Shown here: one piece after another, positions 10,748 through 23,100 of the stretch
How positions within the stretch are numbered: the first letter of the stretch is position 1
Layout of the letters: each line of letters starts with the position of its first letter
DNA from: Tolypocladium sp. Sup5 PDA-1
Lineage: Eukaryota > Ascomycota > Sordariomycetes > Hypocreales > Ophiocordycipitaceae
Direction of reading: 5' to 3'
Assembly (NCBI GenBank): GCA_000750105.3
Contig: JPHH03000033.1
Span: forward strand, 280,455 to 344,454
DNA: 64,000 nt
The notes under the pieces: generated by a model
The model's database searches: none
What the model was told of the DNA's origin: nothing
What the model saw: only the letters and a program-made list of their open reading frames with translations
Translations under genes and position numbers: made by a program

Positions 10748-12439
10748 CTACCCCAAGCAGCTCCAGCTGCTCGGTATATTTGGATCCCCCTTAGGGACAT
10801 ACCTTGCCTGCTTGGGATACACGCAGAGCGGCCGCTGTGATTCGACGCCATCTTCAACCGTGTCATTGCGATATTTGGTCGCGATGATTTCGTCTGGCGC
10901 CTTTCCATGCTCTACCCAGCTCATTATTGCCAGGACCACATCGTGCCTCGGATCCATAAACCCTGGTACGGAATGCGTGGCACCCGTGACGGATTGGCTC
11001 CCTCCGCCGATGTACCACGGTGCCAAGGTTGAGCCGCTGCAGTGGCTCATTCCAGGAACGAAGAAGAAACGATAGAAGTCGTCCAGTTTGATCCCCGTCG
11101 GCGCCAGGGTGCGATAGACCTGGTTGTAGTAGTACAAGCTGCTGCCCGCGGGGATGAGATTGTCGGCCAGGCCGTGGTAGTGTATTAGTTTGCCGCCGCG
11201 ATTTTTGAACGGGGAGAGGTCGAAGTTGTCAGCCGTTGCCTGGCCTGGGTTCACCCTGTCGGCTTTGACGATGTCGTCGTACTTGAACGTCGTATAGTCC
11301 CAGTTGGTATCGTTGAACACCCAGTAGCGAAAGTAGTCGATCCCCAGGTGTGACGGTGTCTGGGACAGGGCGGCGGCGTCGGTGCCGAGACTCACGCTAG
11401 GGAAGACGAACGTTTGGTTCGTATCCCAGAAGGAGCTGTAAGTCCTGTAAATAGTTTCAATCTGGGGCGGCGTCAAGCAGAAGGAGCCTTGTTTGCCGGG
11501 CCGGCACAGAAGTTGGTTGAAGTTGAAGTTGCAGCCAAAGGGGTCACCGATGATCCCGTCCTTCAGGCCGTCCTGCGGGTCACACTGTCTGACCATCTCG
11601 GCGGCTACAGATGGGAAGAGTGACGCCGGTACGTGGCCAGGGCCGTTCTCGGGAAGGTTGAGAAGGCCCTGCTTCAGTGTCCATGCGGCGAGATGCGGCA
11701 ACCACCATGCAGGCGCGCCGACAACCACGCCGTCGAAGGAGTCGGGGTGTAGCTGGATCTCCTTGAGCCCTTGGCGACCGCCAGTTGAGCAACTGGCGTA
11801 GTACGAGAAGCGGATGTCGTTGGAGTAGTATGCCTTGATGATTGTCTTCGCCGTGGTGATGGAGCCGTGCATCGCCCGATGACCCCAATTGATGAGCTTC
11901 TCCGGTTGATCGAGGCCCCATTTTCCATCCACAGGTGATGAGCTATGCCCGGTATCCGTTGACATGGTCGCAAAGCCGTAGTGCGAGAAACTGCCCTGCG
12001 ATCGTCGTGATTAGCAGGTTCCCTTCCTGCAAGAAGGAGTTCCAAGTAGATTGGAAGAGCCTGGCACTCAACTCACCATGTCGATCCAGTTTATCCCCCC
12101 TCCGTACCCCCCATTGCCCGTTGCCAGGAACCGGTCGTTCCAATCCCGTGGAAGGAATAGTCCAAAGTTGAAGGACGTATTGCCGGGGGTTTTGACATTG
12201 ACGGATGCGGCGCAGAGTTCTGGCAGGTTTGTGGCGTTGCGAGGGAACGGGATGTTGGTGGCCGCATCACCGAAGGATCCATTCTGCGGTACCCAGCTGA
12301 CGTAGTTGACCGAGGCTTCGGGGACAGACTTCAGGATGGCGTTGAATGCTGTCACGGAGCATGCCCCGTCATTGGCACGGCACCAAGCCTGGGGGCAGCT
12401 TGCCAATATCAGCGGCACGGTAACGAGTGAGCGACGCAT
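10748..12439 (-). CDS. Secreted tannase/feruloyl esterase family protein
   Basis: Two exons, 12077-12439 and 10748-11995, joined across an 81-nt intron with a GTGAGT donor, give 536 residues. A signal peptide (MRRSLVTVPLILASC...) marks secretion. Family hallmarks are present: the nucleophile Ser in CSTGGRQG, Asp in HGLADNLIP, and His in GMSHC, where the Cys residues of CS and HC form the family's catalytic-site disulfide. Asp/Asn-rich loops (DPQDGLKDGIIGDP) match its Ca-binding lid. It should cleave ester bonds of gallates or hydroxycinnamates in plant material. Which of the two activities applies is not visible. A TATA box lies about 80 bases upstream. Confidence 0.93.
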
Positions 12440-13281
12440 GGCAGCTGAAGTCGTGACGGGAGCTTGAGCTTGACCTCAGAAGCTGGGCTGGAGTAGTCTG
12501 CCCCGAACATCTTCTTATATTTATACAGGAGCATTGGTGAATATTTATCCGCTGCAATTTTGAAGGCGCCATACCATGGCTGCGGGCGTTGCACTCGGCC
12601 GATCGTGGCCCCGTGGGGAAAGGACGGAGGGGGTTTCCAGATTGCAGATACAGAACAGGTTCCCCCGCAAACCTGCTTTTATGTCCCGGGCGGCACGGCA
12701 GTTGGGCCCGGGAAACGATGGGCCCCGCGGGCTGTGAGGGTTGAGTCTTTTTAGCATAAAGGGACGGGGCTTGAGAGGTTACTATTCCCCAGTTGGGGAT
12801 CGGGCCGACCCCGTTTCAATACTCCCACTGGTAGCCAATGGGTTCGAGGATCCCCGATTTGACACTCTCAAGGTTAGTCCTTACCAGAATCACTACATGT
12901 AACCACGCAGCGTATATGCATTGACGGTACTGCACAGGCAGAGAGGTTGCGCGTCGCCGTGTCAAACCAGACTGGTCAGGGAAGTGGGCGGGAAGGAAAT
13001 TCTTGGATCTCGAGGTTCGGTAATTGCAATGTTACCCATCTAGGAACCGTGATGTACCTCATCTACCACGATCAAGAGCGACGAGCTATCCAAGTATGCA
13101 CTCAGGTATATCGAACATAGCATTGAACCCTGGCGGCCCGTGCGACTTGGACTTGTCGTCCGCACCATCCCAGATCCAGAGTGCCGTGCTGAGATCAAGA
13201 AATCCCTTCAAGACTTCCCCGTGGGAGGGCTCGCCGTGGTTTGCTGGAATGTCTGGCAAAAGTGGTTCTTGTCCAGCTTCC
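12440..13281. other. Intergenic, esterase promoter region
   Basis: Contains the minus-strand TATA box at 12516-12525 and several C/G runs fitting the CreA-type SYGGRG pattern (around 12610-12620 and 12785-12800). Their function is inference. A CCCCAGTTGGGG palindrome sits near 12787. I see no gene. Confidence 0.45.
12516..12525 (-). promoter_or_regulatory. TATA box of the esterase gene
   Basis: The minus strand reads TATAAATATA here, about 80 bases before the ATG at 12439, a usual distance for fungal TATA promoters. Confidence 0.6.
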
Positions 13282-14361
13282 CTAAGGCGTATCATCGGCA
13301 AGCGACCTGATAATACCCGTCGCCTCGTCTCTGACATGATTAACAATGTCACCAGCGTCGTCCACACTACGCACCAATCCCACAGCGGCCCCTACATACG
13401 TCGCCAGCCTCCCCTCCACTCCCCAGCCAGCATCACCAGTCTTCGCCGCCTCGTCGTGGAGCTGCTTCAACCTCTCAAACGACACGCCGGCCTCGTGATC
13501 TACCCAGCTCCTGTTGATCAATGCGCGCGGGGAGAAGTCGTCGGGCCACCCGAAAGTGCCACGCAGGTGGTTGTACAGCTGCGTGCGGACGGTGCTCGTG
13601 GCGCCGTCGGTCGCGCGGACGACCTCGTTCTGATAGCCCCTGCTGATGCGCGCCTCCGTCGCAGCGAGCAGGCGCGTGCCCATGGCGACGCCCGCGGCGC
13701 CGAGGGCAAGGGCGGCAGCGACACCGCGGCCGTCGATGATGCCTCCAGCGGCAATCAGCGGGATCCCGGACGCGCGTGTCGCGTCAGCCGTCTCTGGGAA
13801 CAGCGCCATGGTGCCCAGCCCGTCCTTGGCCCGGCCATGGCCACCGGCCTCGGCGCCCTGGATGACGAGCACGTCCGGAGGCGTCGGGCTGCGCGCGGCC
13901 GCGACGGCCTCGCCGAGTGTGCCAACTTGGATCCAGATCTGCGTCTCGGGGGATGCCTGCCGGAGGCCAGTGGTCCATTCGTCCAGCTCGCGCTGGCCAT
14001 GACGGGGCGCGAACAGCCATACGGCGCAAGGCCGATGCTTCTGGACGGCGGATTTGGCGACTTGCAGGTCGCCGTTCCACGTCTGAAAGCCGACGCCAAT
14101 GGGAAGAAGAGCCGGGTTCGTGCGTTGGCGAAGCACGGAAACCGAGGGTATCAACTCGGCGGCCTTCTCAAGGTCGAGGAATACATCGTCCGCTTTGATC
14201 GTGGGACCAATGAACCCAAGGCCGCCAGCCGAGGACACGGCGACGGCAAGGCTCGGCCCCGACATGACGCGCATCGGCGCGCCGACAATCAACGGCGACT
14301 TGATCCATGGGTATGTCTTGGCTAGTATTCGTCTGAAATCCCGGGGGCGTAGGGCAGCCAT
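13282..14361 (-). CDS. Nitronate monooxygenase (2-nitropropane dioxygenase family)
   Basis: A single exon of 359 residues. It matches the FMN-dependent NMO family, which oxidises alkyl nitronates such as propionate 3-nitronate to carbonyl compounds and nitrite. Seen in sequence: the N-terminal IVGAPM with SSAGGLGFIG (flavin and substrate site), IQGAEAGGHG (phosphate-binding loop), LIAAGGIIDGRG and LGAAGVAMGTRLLAA, in family order. The length fits a full TIM barrel, and no signal peptide is seen. The gene is divergent from the NmrA-like gene, sharing about 555 bases of upstream DNA. Confidence 0.92.
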   Translation of the reverse strand: MAALRPRDFRRILAKTYPWIKSPLIVGAPMRVMSGPSLAVAVSSAGGLGFIGPTIKADDVFLDLEKAAELIPSVSVLRQRTNPALLPIGVGFQTWNGDLQVAKSAVQKHRPCAVWLFAPRHGQRELDEWTTGLRQASPETQIWIQVGTLGEAVAAARSPTPPDVLVIQGAEAGGHGRAKDGLGTMALFPETADATRASGIPLIAAGGIIDGRGVAAALALGAAGVAMGTRLLAATEARISRGYQNEVVRATDGATSTVRTQLYNHLRGTFGWPDDFSPRALINRSWVDHEAGVSFERLKQLHDEAAKTGDAGWGVEGRLATYVGAAVGLVRSVDDAGDIVNHVRDEATGIIRSLADDTP

Positions 14362-14916
14362 GATGAAGAGGATGCTTTAGGAGTCGCCTGCAGAAGACAA
14401 TGTGAGGAGATGTTAATTAATCAAGGAAGGTGAGTCTGCTGCACTGAGTGTAGGTGTGTATGGAATCATGGATGTAGTCAAAGGGCGGCTTTTAGGCGGG
14501 AATGCTAGATTTCGGTAGAGCGTCTGATGCGCCTCTCGCGCTTTTGGTAGTCGGTTGAGCTTCGTCATTCTGAGCAACAGGGCAAACTCTACATTGGTTT
14601 GTAAGCACACATCGTCGCTCGTACTCGTGAGGCTAATCAGCTCCAGATGCGAGTATCGCCTTAGAGGCCGACGTATCCGATGAGTACCGTACATGGTTGT
14701 TCAGCTCAGCTTACAGCACCCGTTGTTACAAATCCGGTTTCTCCGTGCAACCCTTCCATTGCGACGATGGCTTTACCAAGTATCGGTACCTGAATGGTAG
14801 TTGCGGGGGCAAAGGGTACCGTACAGCATATAAACAGGGTCTGCGGCCAGAAGAATGATGCTTCAATTGATCCAACTTGCCCCTCCCTTGACTTCAAAAC
14901 CTACGAAATCATCATC
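14362..14916. other. Shared upstream region of divergent NMO and NmrA-like genes
   Basis: 555 bases separate the two start codons. A TATAAA lies on the plus strand at 14829. No coding sequence is seen. Confidence 0.5.
14829..14834 (+). promoter_or_regulatory. TATA box of the NmrA-like gene
   Basis: TATAAA lies 83 bases upstream of the ATG at 14917 and just ahead of a short pyrimidine-rich leader. Confidence 0.5.
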
Positions 14917-15950
14917 ATGGCCAAAAAGCTGCTTACGGTGGTTGGTGGCACCGGCACCCAGGGCCTGTCCATCATCAACGCCGCCCTCAAGGACGGGACG
15001 TACGCCGTCCGGGCGACAACCCGCAACCCCAAGAGCGACAAGGCAGAGAAGCTCCGCGCCAGGGGAGTAGAGGTGGTGCAGGCCGACGTCGGCGACGAAC
15101 AAAGCCTGCTTGCGGCCTTCAAGGGCTCGGCCGCGGTTTTCGGCGTCACCGACTTCTTCGAGCCGTTTGCCAAGCACGGCCCGGAGAAGGCAGTCGAGAT
15201 TGAAAGCGCCCAGGGCATCAATATCGCCAAGGCCGCATCGAAGACGGCTTCCCTGGAGCACTTTATCTGGAGCACGCTGCCCAACGGCGAGAGGTTGACT
15301 GGTGGTAAATACCTAGTTCCGCACTTTGCTGCGAAGAACCGAGTGGACGACCACATCAAGCAGGATAAGGCCTTGTATGCCAAGACGACTTTTCTCTGGA
15401 TTGCCTTTTACGGCAACAACTTCCAGTATCCAATGTTCACTCCAAATTTACTGGTAAGCACGGTCATCATGATCGCTCAGTTCAATGCATAAACCATCAG
15501 TCATTGACGTGCACGCAGAAATCTTCCGAAAGCTACATCCAGCTATCCCCTGCGTCCCCGACGACGCCCGTTTGGTCCATCGGCAGCCCCCTGGGAAACA
15601 TCGGGGCCTTTGCGCTCGCCATTCTCAAGCAGCCCAGTAAGACTCTTCCTGGGAGGTTCGTCTTTGCGTACGTCGAGGAGACGACCAATGGCAAGATGCT
15701 GCAGGACTGGGCAGAGGTCCTCAAGAAGCGCGCCGTGTACGTGCAGACATCGCTCGACGACTACAACAATGTCTGGCCGGCGTGGGGGCTGGAGATGGGC
15801 GTGATGATGAAGATGTGGGACGAGCTCAGGGAGCGCACCTGGACTGGCGAGGATGGCATACTGACCAAGGATGACTTGGGTTTGTCGGCTGCGAACTTTG
15901 TTGGCTTCAAGGGGGCGGTGGCGGAGATGGATTGGAATGCGCTGTTGTAA
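14917..15950 (+). CDS. NmrA-like NAD(P)-binding protein
   Basis: Two exons, 14917-15453 and 15519-15950, separated by a 65-nt intron, give 322 residues. I start at MAKKLLTVVGG because the Rossmann strand begins there; the frame is open further upstream but reads untypical sequence. Motifs are GGTGTQG (dinucleotide loop, residues ~9-15), the strand-2 end TTRNP with basic residues favouring NADP, and the FIWSTLPN region seen in NmrA/HSCARG relatives, where the catalytic Tyr of ordinary SDRs is lost. Such proteins act as redox sensors or regulators more often than as enzymes. The shared upstream region with the nitronate monooxygenase suggests, but does not prove, joint control. Confidence 0.88.
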
Positions 15951-17094
15951 ATCTCGGTGGCTTGAGGATTTGTCTGGATTCCCTTTCATAAAAGTTACTG
16001 CTGTGCGCGCATTTCATTGCTGCTCCAAGTCTAGGCCAATTCTTATGGGTCGAGTGCGATTAGATGGTTCCAAGAGAGCTCTATCCGTGCTTCGTACGGG
16101 CAGGCGGTAGGAGGAGTCTTGGCCGTCTCAATTCTGAAATAGAGCTGACAGGCCACCCATACAGCCCGTATAGTATGAACATGGTTGGGCCTGCTATTAA
16201 TTCTCTCTGGCGAATTAGGTAATGACTCTCAAGTACGAGTACGGACTAGCTGCGGTGCCAAGCAAACGGAACTTCAAGTCCCACAGCGATGAACCATTCT
16301 TCTGGCTCAGGGATGGCACCTAATCATATCTGATCATGCAAGCAGGCCTTTGCTAGGCGCCTCGGCGAATCCCATTCCAACCCAAAGGATTACACTCCAT
16401 AGACGGGCTCAGCAGACGGGTTTCGACGGCCCATATGACATGGTGTACGAAGCAACGCGTAATCTCCCTGGGTCCTCGGCAGGGCTCCATGCCAGTACGA
16501 CTATTGCAGAGTGGAGTGAGCGAGGGAAGCAAGGGTATGATAATACCGAGTCTAGGCCGTGAACGATATATCGTGCCCAGCTCGTCAGAATCACCCACTA
16601 GAAAAGGTGGAATTTAAAAATACTTGACTTTAAATAAGTCACCAAAGGCTTTGCTAAATGCGTCTGATAGCTAGAAAAAGTACTAAAGTCCTAAATCTTC
16701 TATGGTTTTCTCTTGTTAGATACTGAGGACCGAGGACCAAGGACCTGTTAACAGGATCCGCCTAGCTATAATTATGTGTTTAGCATCATGCAACTTAAGG
16801 TTTGCCAGTCGTTGAGTGCCGTCATTATATGCGGCATGCTATAGCATGCATTATTAACAACAAAGTACCACGAAGAAACGTTTCCGGGGCCATTCTTTTG
16901 CGCCAATATACCATGCGATGCTCGCGAGTCACGAGTCAGGAGGCATGGGTACATTAATCGGCTGGCAATCCGTCTGAAGTAGCCTCGACACGTAGAGAGC
17001 CCATGGATGCTTGCAGCCCTCAGTCCTTCTGCTCCCACCAGTCTTGCCTTGAATTCACCTTGACCACCCACTTTGTTTGTTTGTGAGAGCTGCC
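15951..17094. other. Intergenic, AT-rich in the middle
   Basis: Bases ~16600-16880 are A/T-rich with dense stops. No gene or repeat partner was found by eye. The last ~100 bases are the leader of the subtilisin gene. Confidence 0.45.
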
Positions 17095-19953
17095 ATGGTT
17101 CGCCTATCGATCTCCAGCCTGGTGTGGCTTGTTGCAACGGCAGCCTCGTCCACCTTGGCAGTTGACAACAAGGAAACACCCGGAAATGTCGTCCCCGGCG
17201 CCTTCATACTCGAGTGCGAGAGCGGCCACGACCTAGAGCCGCTCGTCAGAGCCATCCAGGAGCGTGGCGGCGAGGTGCGCCGCAGGTTCGAGTCCCAGAT
17301 CTTCCGGGGCGTCTCGGTCCAGCTGGCAGACGTCAAGCAGGCCAAGCAGACGAGCGCCGAGATGGGACAGATGGCGGGCGTCAAGAACGTATGGCCCGTA
17401 CAGGTGTCCAAGCTGGCGCCAGAGGACGAGGGCGGGAAGCAGCCAGAGCAGGAGAAGCAGGAGCAGCGCCGTGGCCTTGGCCTCCGCGCCACCGGCGAGG
17501 ACCCCGAGTCCCCTTGGAATCATCTCATGACGCAGGTGGACAAGCTGCATGACGAGGGCTTCTCGGGTAATGGCATCAGAATTGCCGTCGTCGACACGGG
17601 CGTAGGTTCCTCCTCCCGTGAGTCGCGAGAGAGCCCGGTAGCACTAACATGGACTTGACGGCGGCAGGTCGACTACAAGCACCCGGCCTTGGGTGGCTGC
17701 TTCGGCAAAGGCTGCCGAGTCGCATTCGGGGACAATCTGGCCAAGGACGGAAACAAGGGCGACCCTATGGACTGCGATGGCCATGGCACCAAGGTGGCCG
17801 GTATCCTGGCCGGGTATGATCGGGAGGGCGGCTTCGTGGGTGTGGCCCCTAACGCGACCCTGGGTGCCTACCGCGTCCTCGACTGCAAGGCCCATATGGA
17901 AGAAGACGACCTCGTCGCCGGCTGGCTCAAGGCATACGAAGACGGCGCCCAGATCATCGTCTCGTCCGCCGCCTTCCAGGGCTCCAACTGGGCCCAGCGA
18001 CCCGCCGCAACCGTGGTCTCGCGCATCGTCGCCAGCGGCGTCCCCTGCATCACGGCTCTGGGCAACCTCCGAGACGAGGGCCTGTTCTTTGCGGCGAACC
18101 CTGCCACCGGCCGCGGCGTGACGGCGGTGAACTCCTTCGCCCGCGCCTACGTGCCGCTGGAGCAGAAGGGCGCCTACGCCGTCGACGGCGGCGCCGGTAT
18201 CGAGTTCCCGTTTGAGGCTGGCTTCCCCGGGCGATGGGACCGCGAGGAGCGCCAGGTCCACGACGTCGACGCCGACTATGGAGACGACGCCGACGACCTG
18301 AGGGACGGCGAGGTCGTCTTCGACTACGGCGGTGGCTGGTGGGATGCCGTCCCTGACTGCCAACTGAGCCCGGGCAACGGCACGCTCAAGGACCTTGCCG
18401 GCCGCGTGGCCCTCATCCGCACCTCGCCGCAGACCAAGAACTGCACGTTCCTCCACCGGGCGCGCAACGCCGCGGCCCGTGGCGCCGAGCACATCCTTGC
18501 CTGGCGGGACAAGCCTGCCACCGTCAACGCCCGCGACGTCAAGGGCATCGTCGCGACCGGCATCACCCAACCCGAGGTCGGCATGGCCATGTCCCGAGCC
18601 CTCCGCGCCGGCCAGCGGGTGACGATGCGCCGGACGGGCCGCCTCCGCATCGAGACCGGCCCGGTGGCCGGCATGTCGGCGTTCGGCCCGACGTGGGACC
18701 TCGACATCAAGCCCAACGTGGGCGCCCCCGGGCAGGCTGTGCCGCTCACGACCATGGGCGGCGGCTACCGCTCGGACTCGGGCACCTCGTTTGCCGGGCC
18801 GCTCGTCGGGGGCATCTTTGCCCTCATCGCCGAAGCCAGGGGTACCTTTGACCCGGCGCTCATCACCGGCCTCCTCATGTCCACGGCCGTGCCGCAGGTT
18901 GGCAACGACAAATGGACCAACCCCGGCCTGGGCGACTACCTCTACTCGGTCGCGCAGCAGGGCGGCGGCCTTGTCAAGGCCTGGGATGCGGCCCATGCCA
19001 CCACTCTCGTCGAGCCTGCCGGCCTCACCTTCAACGACACGGACCACCGGGCCCCGTCCATGGGCCTCCGCATCACGAACACGGCCAGGTCCGAGGTGAC
19101 GTACGAGCTCTCCCACATCCCGGCCATCACGCTGTACACCCTCGCCGAGGGCTCCATCAGCCCAGACAAGAACGAGGCCATCCACGCCGCGGCAGCCGTC
19201 AAGCTGAGCAGCAGCTCCGTCACCCTCGGCCCCGGCCAGTCGGTCACCGTCGACGTCTCCGCCTCGGATCCCAAGGGCTTAGACCCCAAGCGTCTGCCCT
19301 TGTGGTCCGGCTGGATTGCCGTCAACGGCTCCGACCACACCTCACTGACTATCCCGTACCTCGGCCTCGGGGGCTCGCTCCGCTCCGCTACCGTCATGGA
19401 TGCCAGCAGCAGATCCATCGCCCGCGGGTCCGACCCGTTCCGGTCCTCCGTTGCCGACAACTCCGCCTTTGTCTTTCCGGACCCACCATCGGCCGACAGC
19501 CCCGGACAGGAACCCGGCTCCATCGAGGGTCTCGGCTTGCCCGCGGATCCTTTCTACGACCCGGGCGTCACTGCCACCTTCCGCCTGGCCCTCGGATCGC
19601 CTCAGGTGCGTGTCGACGTCGTACCGCTCGACATCTGCTCGCCTGAGAACAAGAGAGCAGATGCGTCGGCTGGGGCTTGCGTGCCCGAGGCCACCATCAC
19701 CGAGCTCGGGGGCGTCAAATCCATTGGTCAGGTTGCAGGTTACCCTCAGCACCACGTGCAGCGCGGGGAGATCCAGGTCGAGTGGAACGGCTCCCTGGCG
19801 TCCGGCCAATTCGCTCCTCCGGGTAGGTACAAGCTCGTTGCTCGCGCCCTGGCTGTCTTGGGCGATGCCGACGATATGTCCCATTGGCAGGCTGTCGAGT
19901 CGCCCGTTTTTACCATCGTATACCTGCGCAACATGATAGATCCACGGCGCTAG
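17095..19953 (+). CDS. Secreted subtilisin-like serine protease (S8, Vpr-like)
   Basis: Exons 17095-17601 and 17668-19953, with a 66-nt intron lying directly after the DTG of the catalytic Asp motif, give 930 residues. A signal peptide (MVRLSISSLVWLVATAASS) and an I9-like propeptide (to ~residue 140) precede the catalytic domain: Asp ~167 in VVDTGVDYKHP, His ~208 in DGHGTKVAG, the oxyanion Asn in ALGNLRDEG, and Ser ~543 in SGTSFAGP. A PA-type insert lies between His and Ser, and an Fn3-like/DUF1034 C-terminal half follows. This architecture is that of large extracellular fungal subtilases that degrade proteins outside the cell. All triad residues are present, so it should be active. The next gene is convergent (minus strand). 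Confidence 0.94.
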
Positions 19954-20159
19954 GATTGTACAAAGAGAGTCTCAGATAATTCGTAATGGGGTACTATATT
20001 CAATACTCACCAGTGTCAACCAAAGGCCCTCGCTATTGTATGGTGGTTCAGTGTGGTCTCGCTCTTTGATCAGGGTCAGAAACCGCCCACGGAGAGATGA
20101 AAGACAAACAGGCCTGGGGATGAGTATTGCGCCATATATTACTATCAGCATCACTTTCT

Positions 20160-23100
20160 CTAGCCCTGTGCAACCACCGACCAGTTCTCTGCTGTAAACT
20201 CCAGTTCGCCCGCCTGTCTCATGAGCTCCGGATCCACCAGCACCTTGAAGTCAATGGAGCTTTTCCCGAGGTTGAAGACTCGAATGATGACGTAGATGCT
20301 GTGTGGCCGAGGACTATCGCGATCGTAGCTGGAGCAACTCTGCATCTGGTCCGTATTTAGCATCAAGTAGCTCAAGCCCGGGGTAAAACTATTAACTCAC
20401 CCTCGCATACTGATACTTGCTCATAAAGAACGGCGTTTCACACGGTCCTGTCGTCGCCTTGACTTCGATAAAGTACCGCGGTCGAGCGGTTGCCCAGATC
20501 TCGGCATCCAGATTGCCGTTGTCGACGAACATCCTGGTTAGCGTGCCGTCGTCGGTGTACACGATGTCGGCCGTCTCGCTTCCGTTCCATGGGGCCATGT
20601 CGGAGTATTCGGGGTGGCATGTGACGTATCTGCGGATGGTGCTTTGCCAGTTTGCTCTAGAGAACCCGGGGAGTCCAGGCCTCACACGGGACAGCATCTC
20701 AAAGACCTGCAGCATGTAGTTAGCGCACTGTAATAGTAAATGAGGGTAAATGGAAACACTCACAAACAGCTCTCCGGCTGCACCGACCATCTTATCCCGC
20801 TCTATGTTACTGGTCGACAGTATGCGGAAGTGGTTTCCCACGGCCTCGTGCTCAGGGAGCGCGGCTCCAACGCCTGACATGTCGAATACCCCCCGTGACG
20901 GAAATGTAGCTTGTCTGGCAGCGCCCACGACATGTCTTATTAGATCTGGGTAGTCGTCCGAATCCGATGCCAATACGGGCTGTGCCCAATTTCTTGAGGC
21001 TCTGTATCCGCTCCGGGCCGCGATATAAGACACTTCTTGACTGTCTCCATCTGTTGATGCCTGCGGTGGCTGGCGTGTAGATCGGTTCGTAGGGACCGAA
21101 TGCAAGGGTCGAGGTGCCTCATCCCGAGATTCGTCGGATGTTCCTGGTGTGAGTTCTCCGGAGAAAACATCGTCTTCGTCGAGATCCTCGTCCTCAGCTT
21201 CAGGGATGTCGATGTTGCCAATGCCAAGCTCGTCCAAAACATCTGGCAACGCACAAGGTTTGGTGGCGAGAACGCTTCGCACTGCACTGAGGACCTCGAG
21301 CCTCATGGGCTCTGTTATCAGTGTCGTTGGCTCAGTCATCATCCACTCGCACAGGCGAGGTGCAAGCTTGCCATTGAAGCAGACCTCCTGCGACTTTGGA
21401 TCCTTTGGAACGTAGACCTTGAGCCCATGGGGGCCGTCATCAATGTGAAGCATTGCAGTTTCTTTCTCTACCCTGAGCTGCTTCCCGTCTTGGCTCAGCG
21501 AGAGTTCCGACGTGATTTGATCCGTCTCGAGGGTTTCGGCATTGCGCAAGACATCATAGAGCTCTTGGAGGTTACCTCGGGCTCTGGCGCTTTGGTGGAA
21601 CGCAACAATACTAGAAATAAGTCAGTCAATCGTACCAGCCATTGAAGGATGGTCATATCACCTACCGGAGCAAAGCATGAGCCTTTATCTTAATACGCCG
21701 GTCGGGTGAGGAGACTGGTCGCGTCGAGGCTGCATCAGCGGAAGAAATCTCCTTGACTGCCTTTGACAGATATCGTCCTTCAAGCCGGGTCCATTTGATG
21801 AATGGCCCCAGATCTCGGATTTGAGACATGGTGAAATCGAGGAAGATTGCCTTGTCTGCAAAGTCATCACCATGGTGCTGGCGGTCGAGAAGGGCGAATG
21901 CGCTAGATCCTTTCCGAAGCTCGACTTGACCACCGGGCAGCCTTACTGGGAATATATCTCTCTCAAGGACCGGCTCAGGATCAAAAGTTCTGTCTTCGCC
22001 TTTCATCATGGAGCTGAACGTGAGAATGGTCTCCTTGGCTTCGTCGACCGAGAGCGCCGGGCTATGCAGCGCCGTGAGCTTGCCATAGACCATCTCGGCG
22101 GTCATCGTCTGAACACCAAGGCGCTTGACGAAGAATGCCTCCTGATCGCCGTAAAGGTCGTTCAAAATGAGCATTCGATTGATCCTGGTGGCAGTTGACC
22201 ACAAACACTGCGACGGTTTGTGCCACGAAGCAGATCCGTTGACGAAGCCGCAGATGAGTCCGTTATTCTCGAAGATCTCCCTGTGTCGTCGTTAACAAGG
22301 CCTTGGCTACGTAGTCGTTGCTCATACTTACTTTAACTCGTCGTTGCCGTCAGCTCTCGGGCACATCTTGGCAAGGGACTTGTACAGCTTTTTGATTCGA
22401 TCAAAGTCCGTGCAATCGGATGACTTGAACTTCTCGATCTCTTGGACAATGTGCTTCCAATCGCAGTTCGGAATATTCAAGGTTGTCGTGAAGAAATCGG
22501 CCAGGTACGGGCCGTCTCTTTCGAATTGCTCGAATTTGTTCGGAAACAGGAGCTTCAGCGGGTACTTAAGTACCAGCTCGAACGGCGAGTCCCATACGCA
22601 TTCTATAGGTTCCGTCCAAATAGTTACCGAATTGCTTTGTGGAATGCAAATTAAGTCCCATGTTTTAGTGTGTTCTCTGTGGGAGAGGTTAGCATAGGAA
22701 AAACCCCGTATTATCAAAAGCCTGATAGCAACCAAGCGTTCTTGGATACAAGACGGTAAGCCGTGTCTTCATGTTCCAGTCCCCCACCACGACCAAGCTC
22801 GACCATCGAAGCTTTTCTGAACGAAAATAAGGCAAGGACTTACCGAATCAATCCAATGCATTCTTCTGGGTCGCTGGACTCGCGGGCTTTGCCTTGGAGG
22901 CATTTGTAGAGCTCACAGACCCTTTCTGGCGCGGCAATGCTCTGCCCCCGTGGGTTTGCCCCTTTTATGGACCGCAGAATGCGCAGGAGGAACTGCACAT
23001 CGGGGCCCTTAGACCCCAGTCCAAACACGTCCCCAAGAGCATTCCATTCCGCAGGGAATCTGTCATGGAGATGGGGTGTCTCTAGTTGCAACCAGGGAAA

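Noticed and set aside
17644..19185. 513-codon minus-strand frame opposite the subtilisin
   Set aside because: Val/Gly/Arg/His/Asp-rich shadow of the protease codons; the plus strand has the complete catalytic triad.
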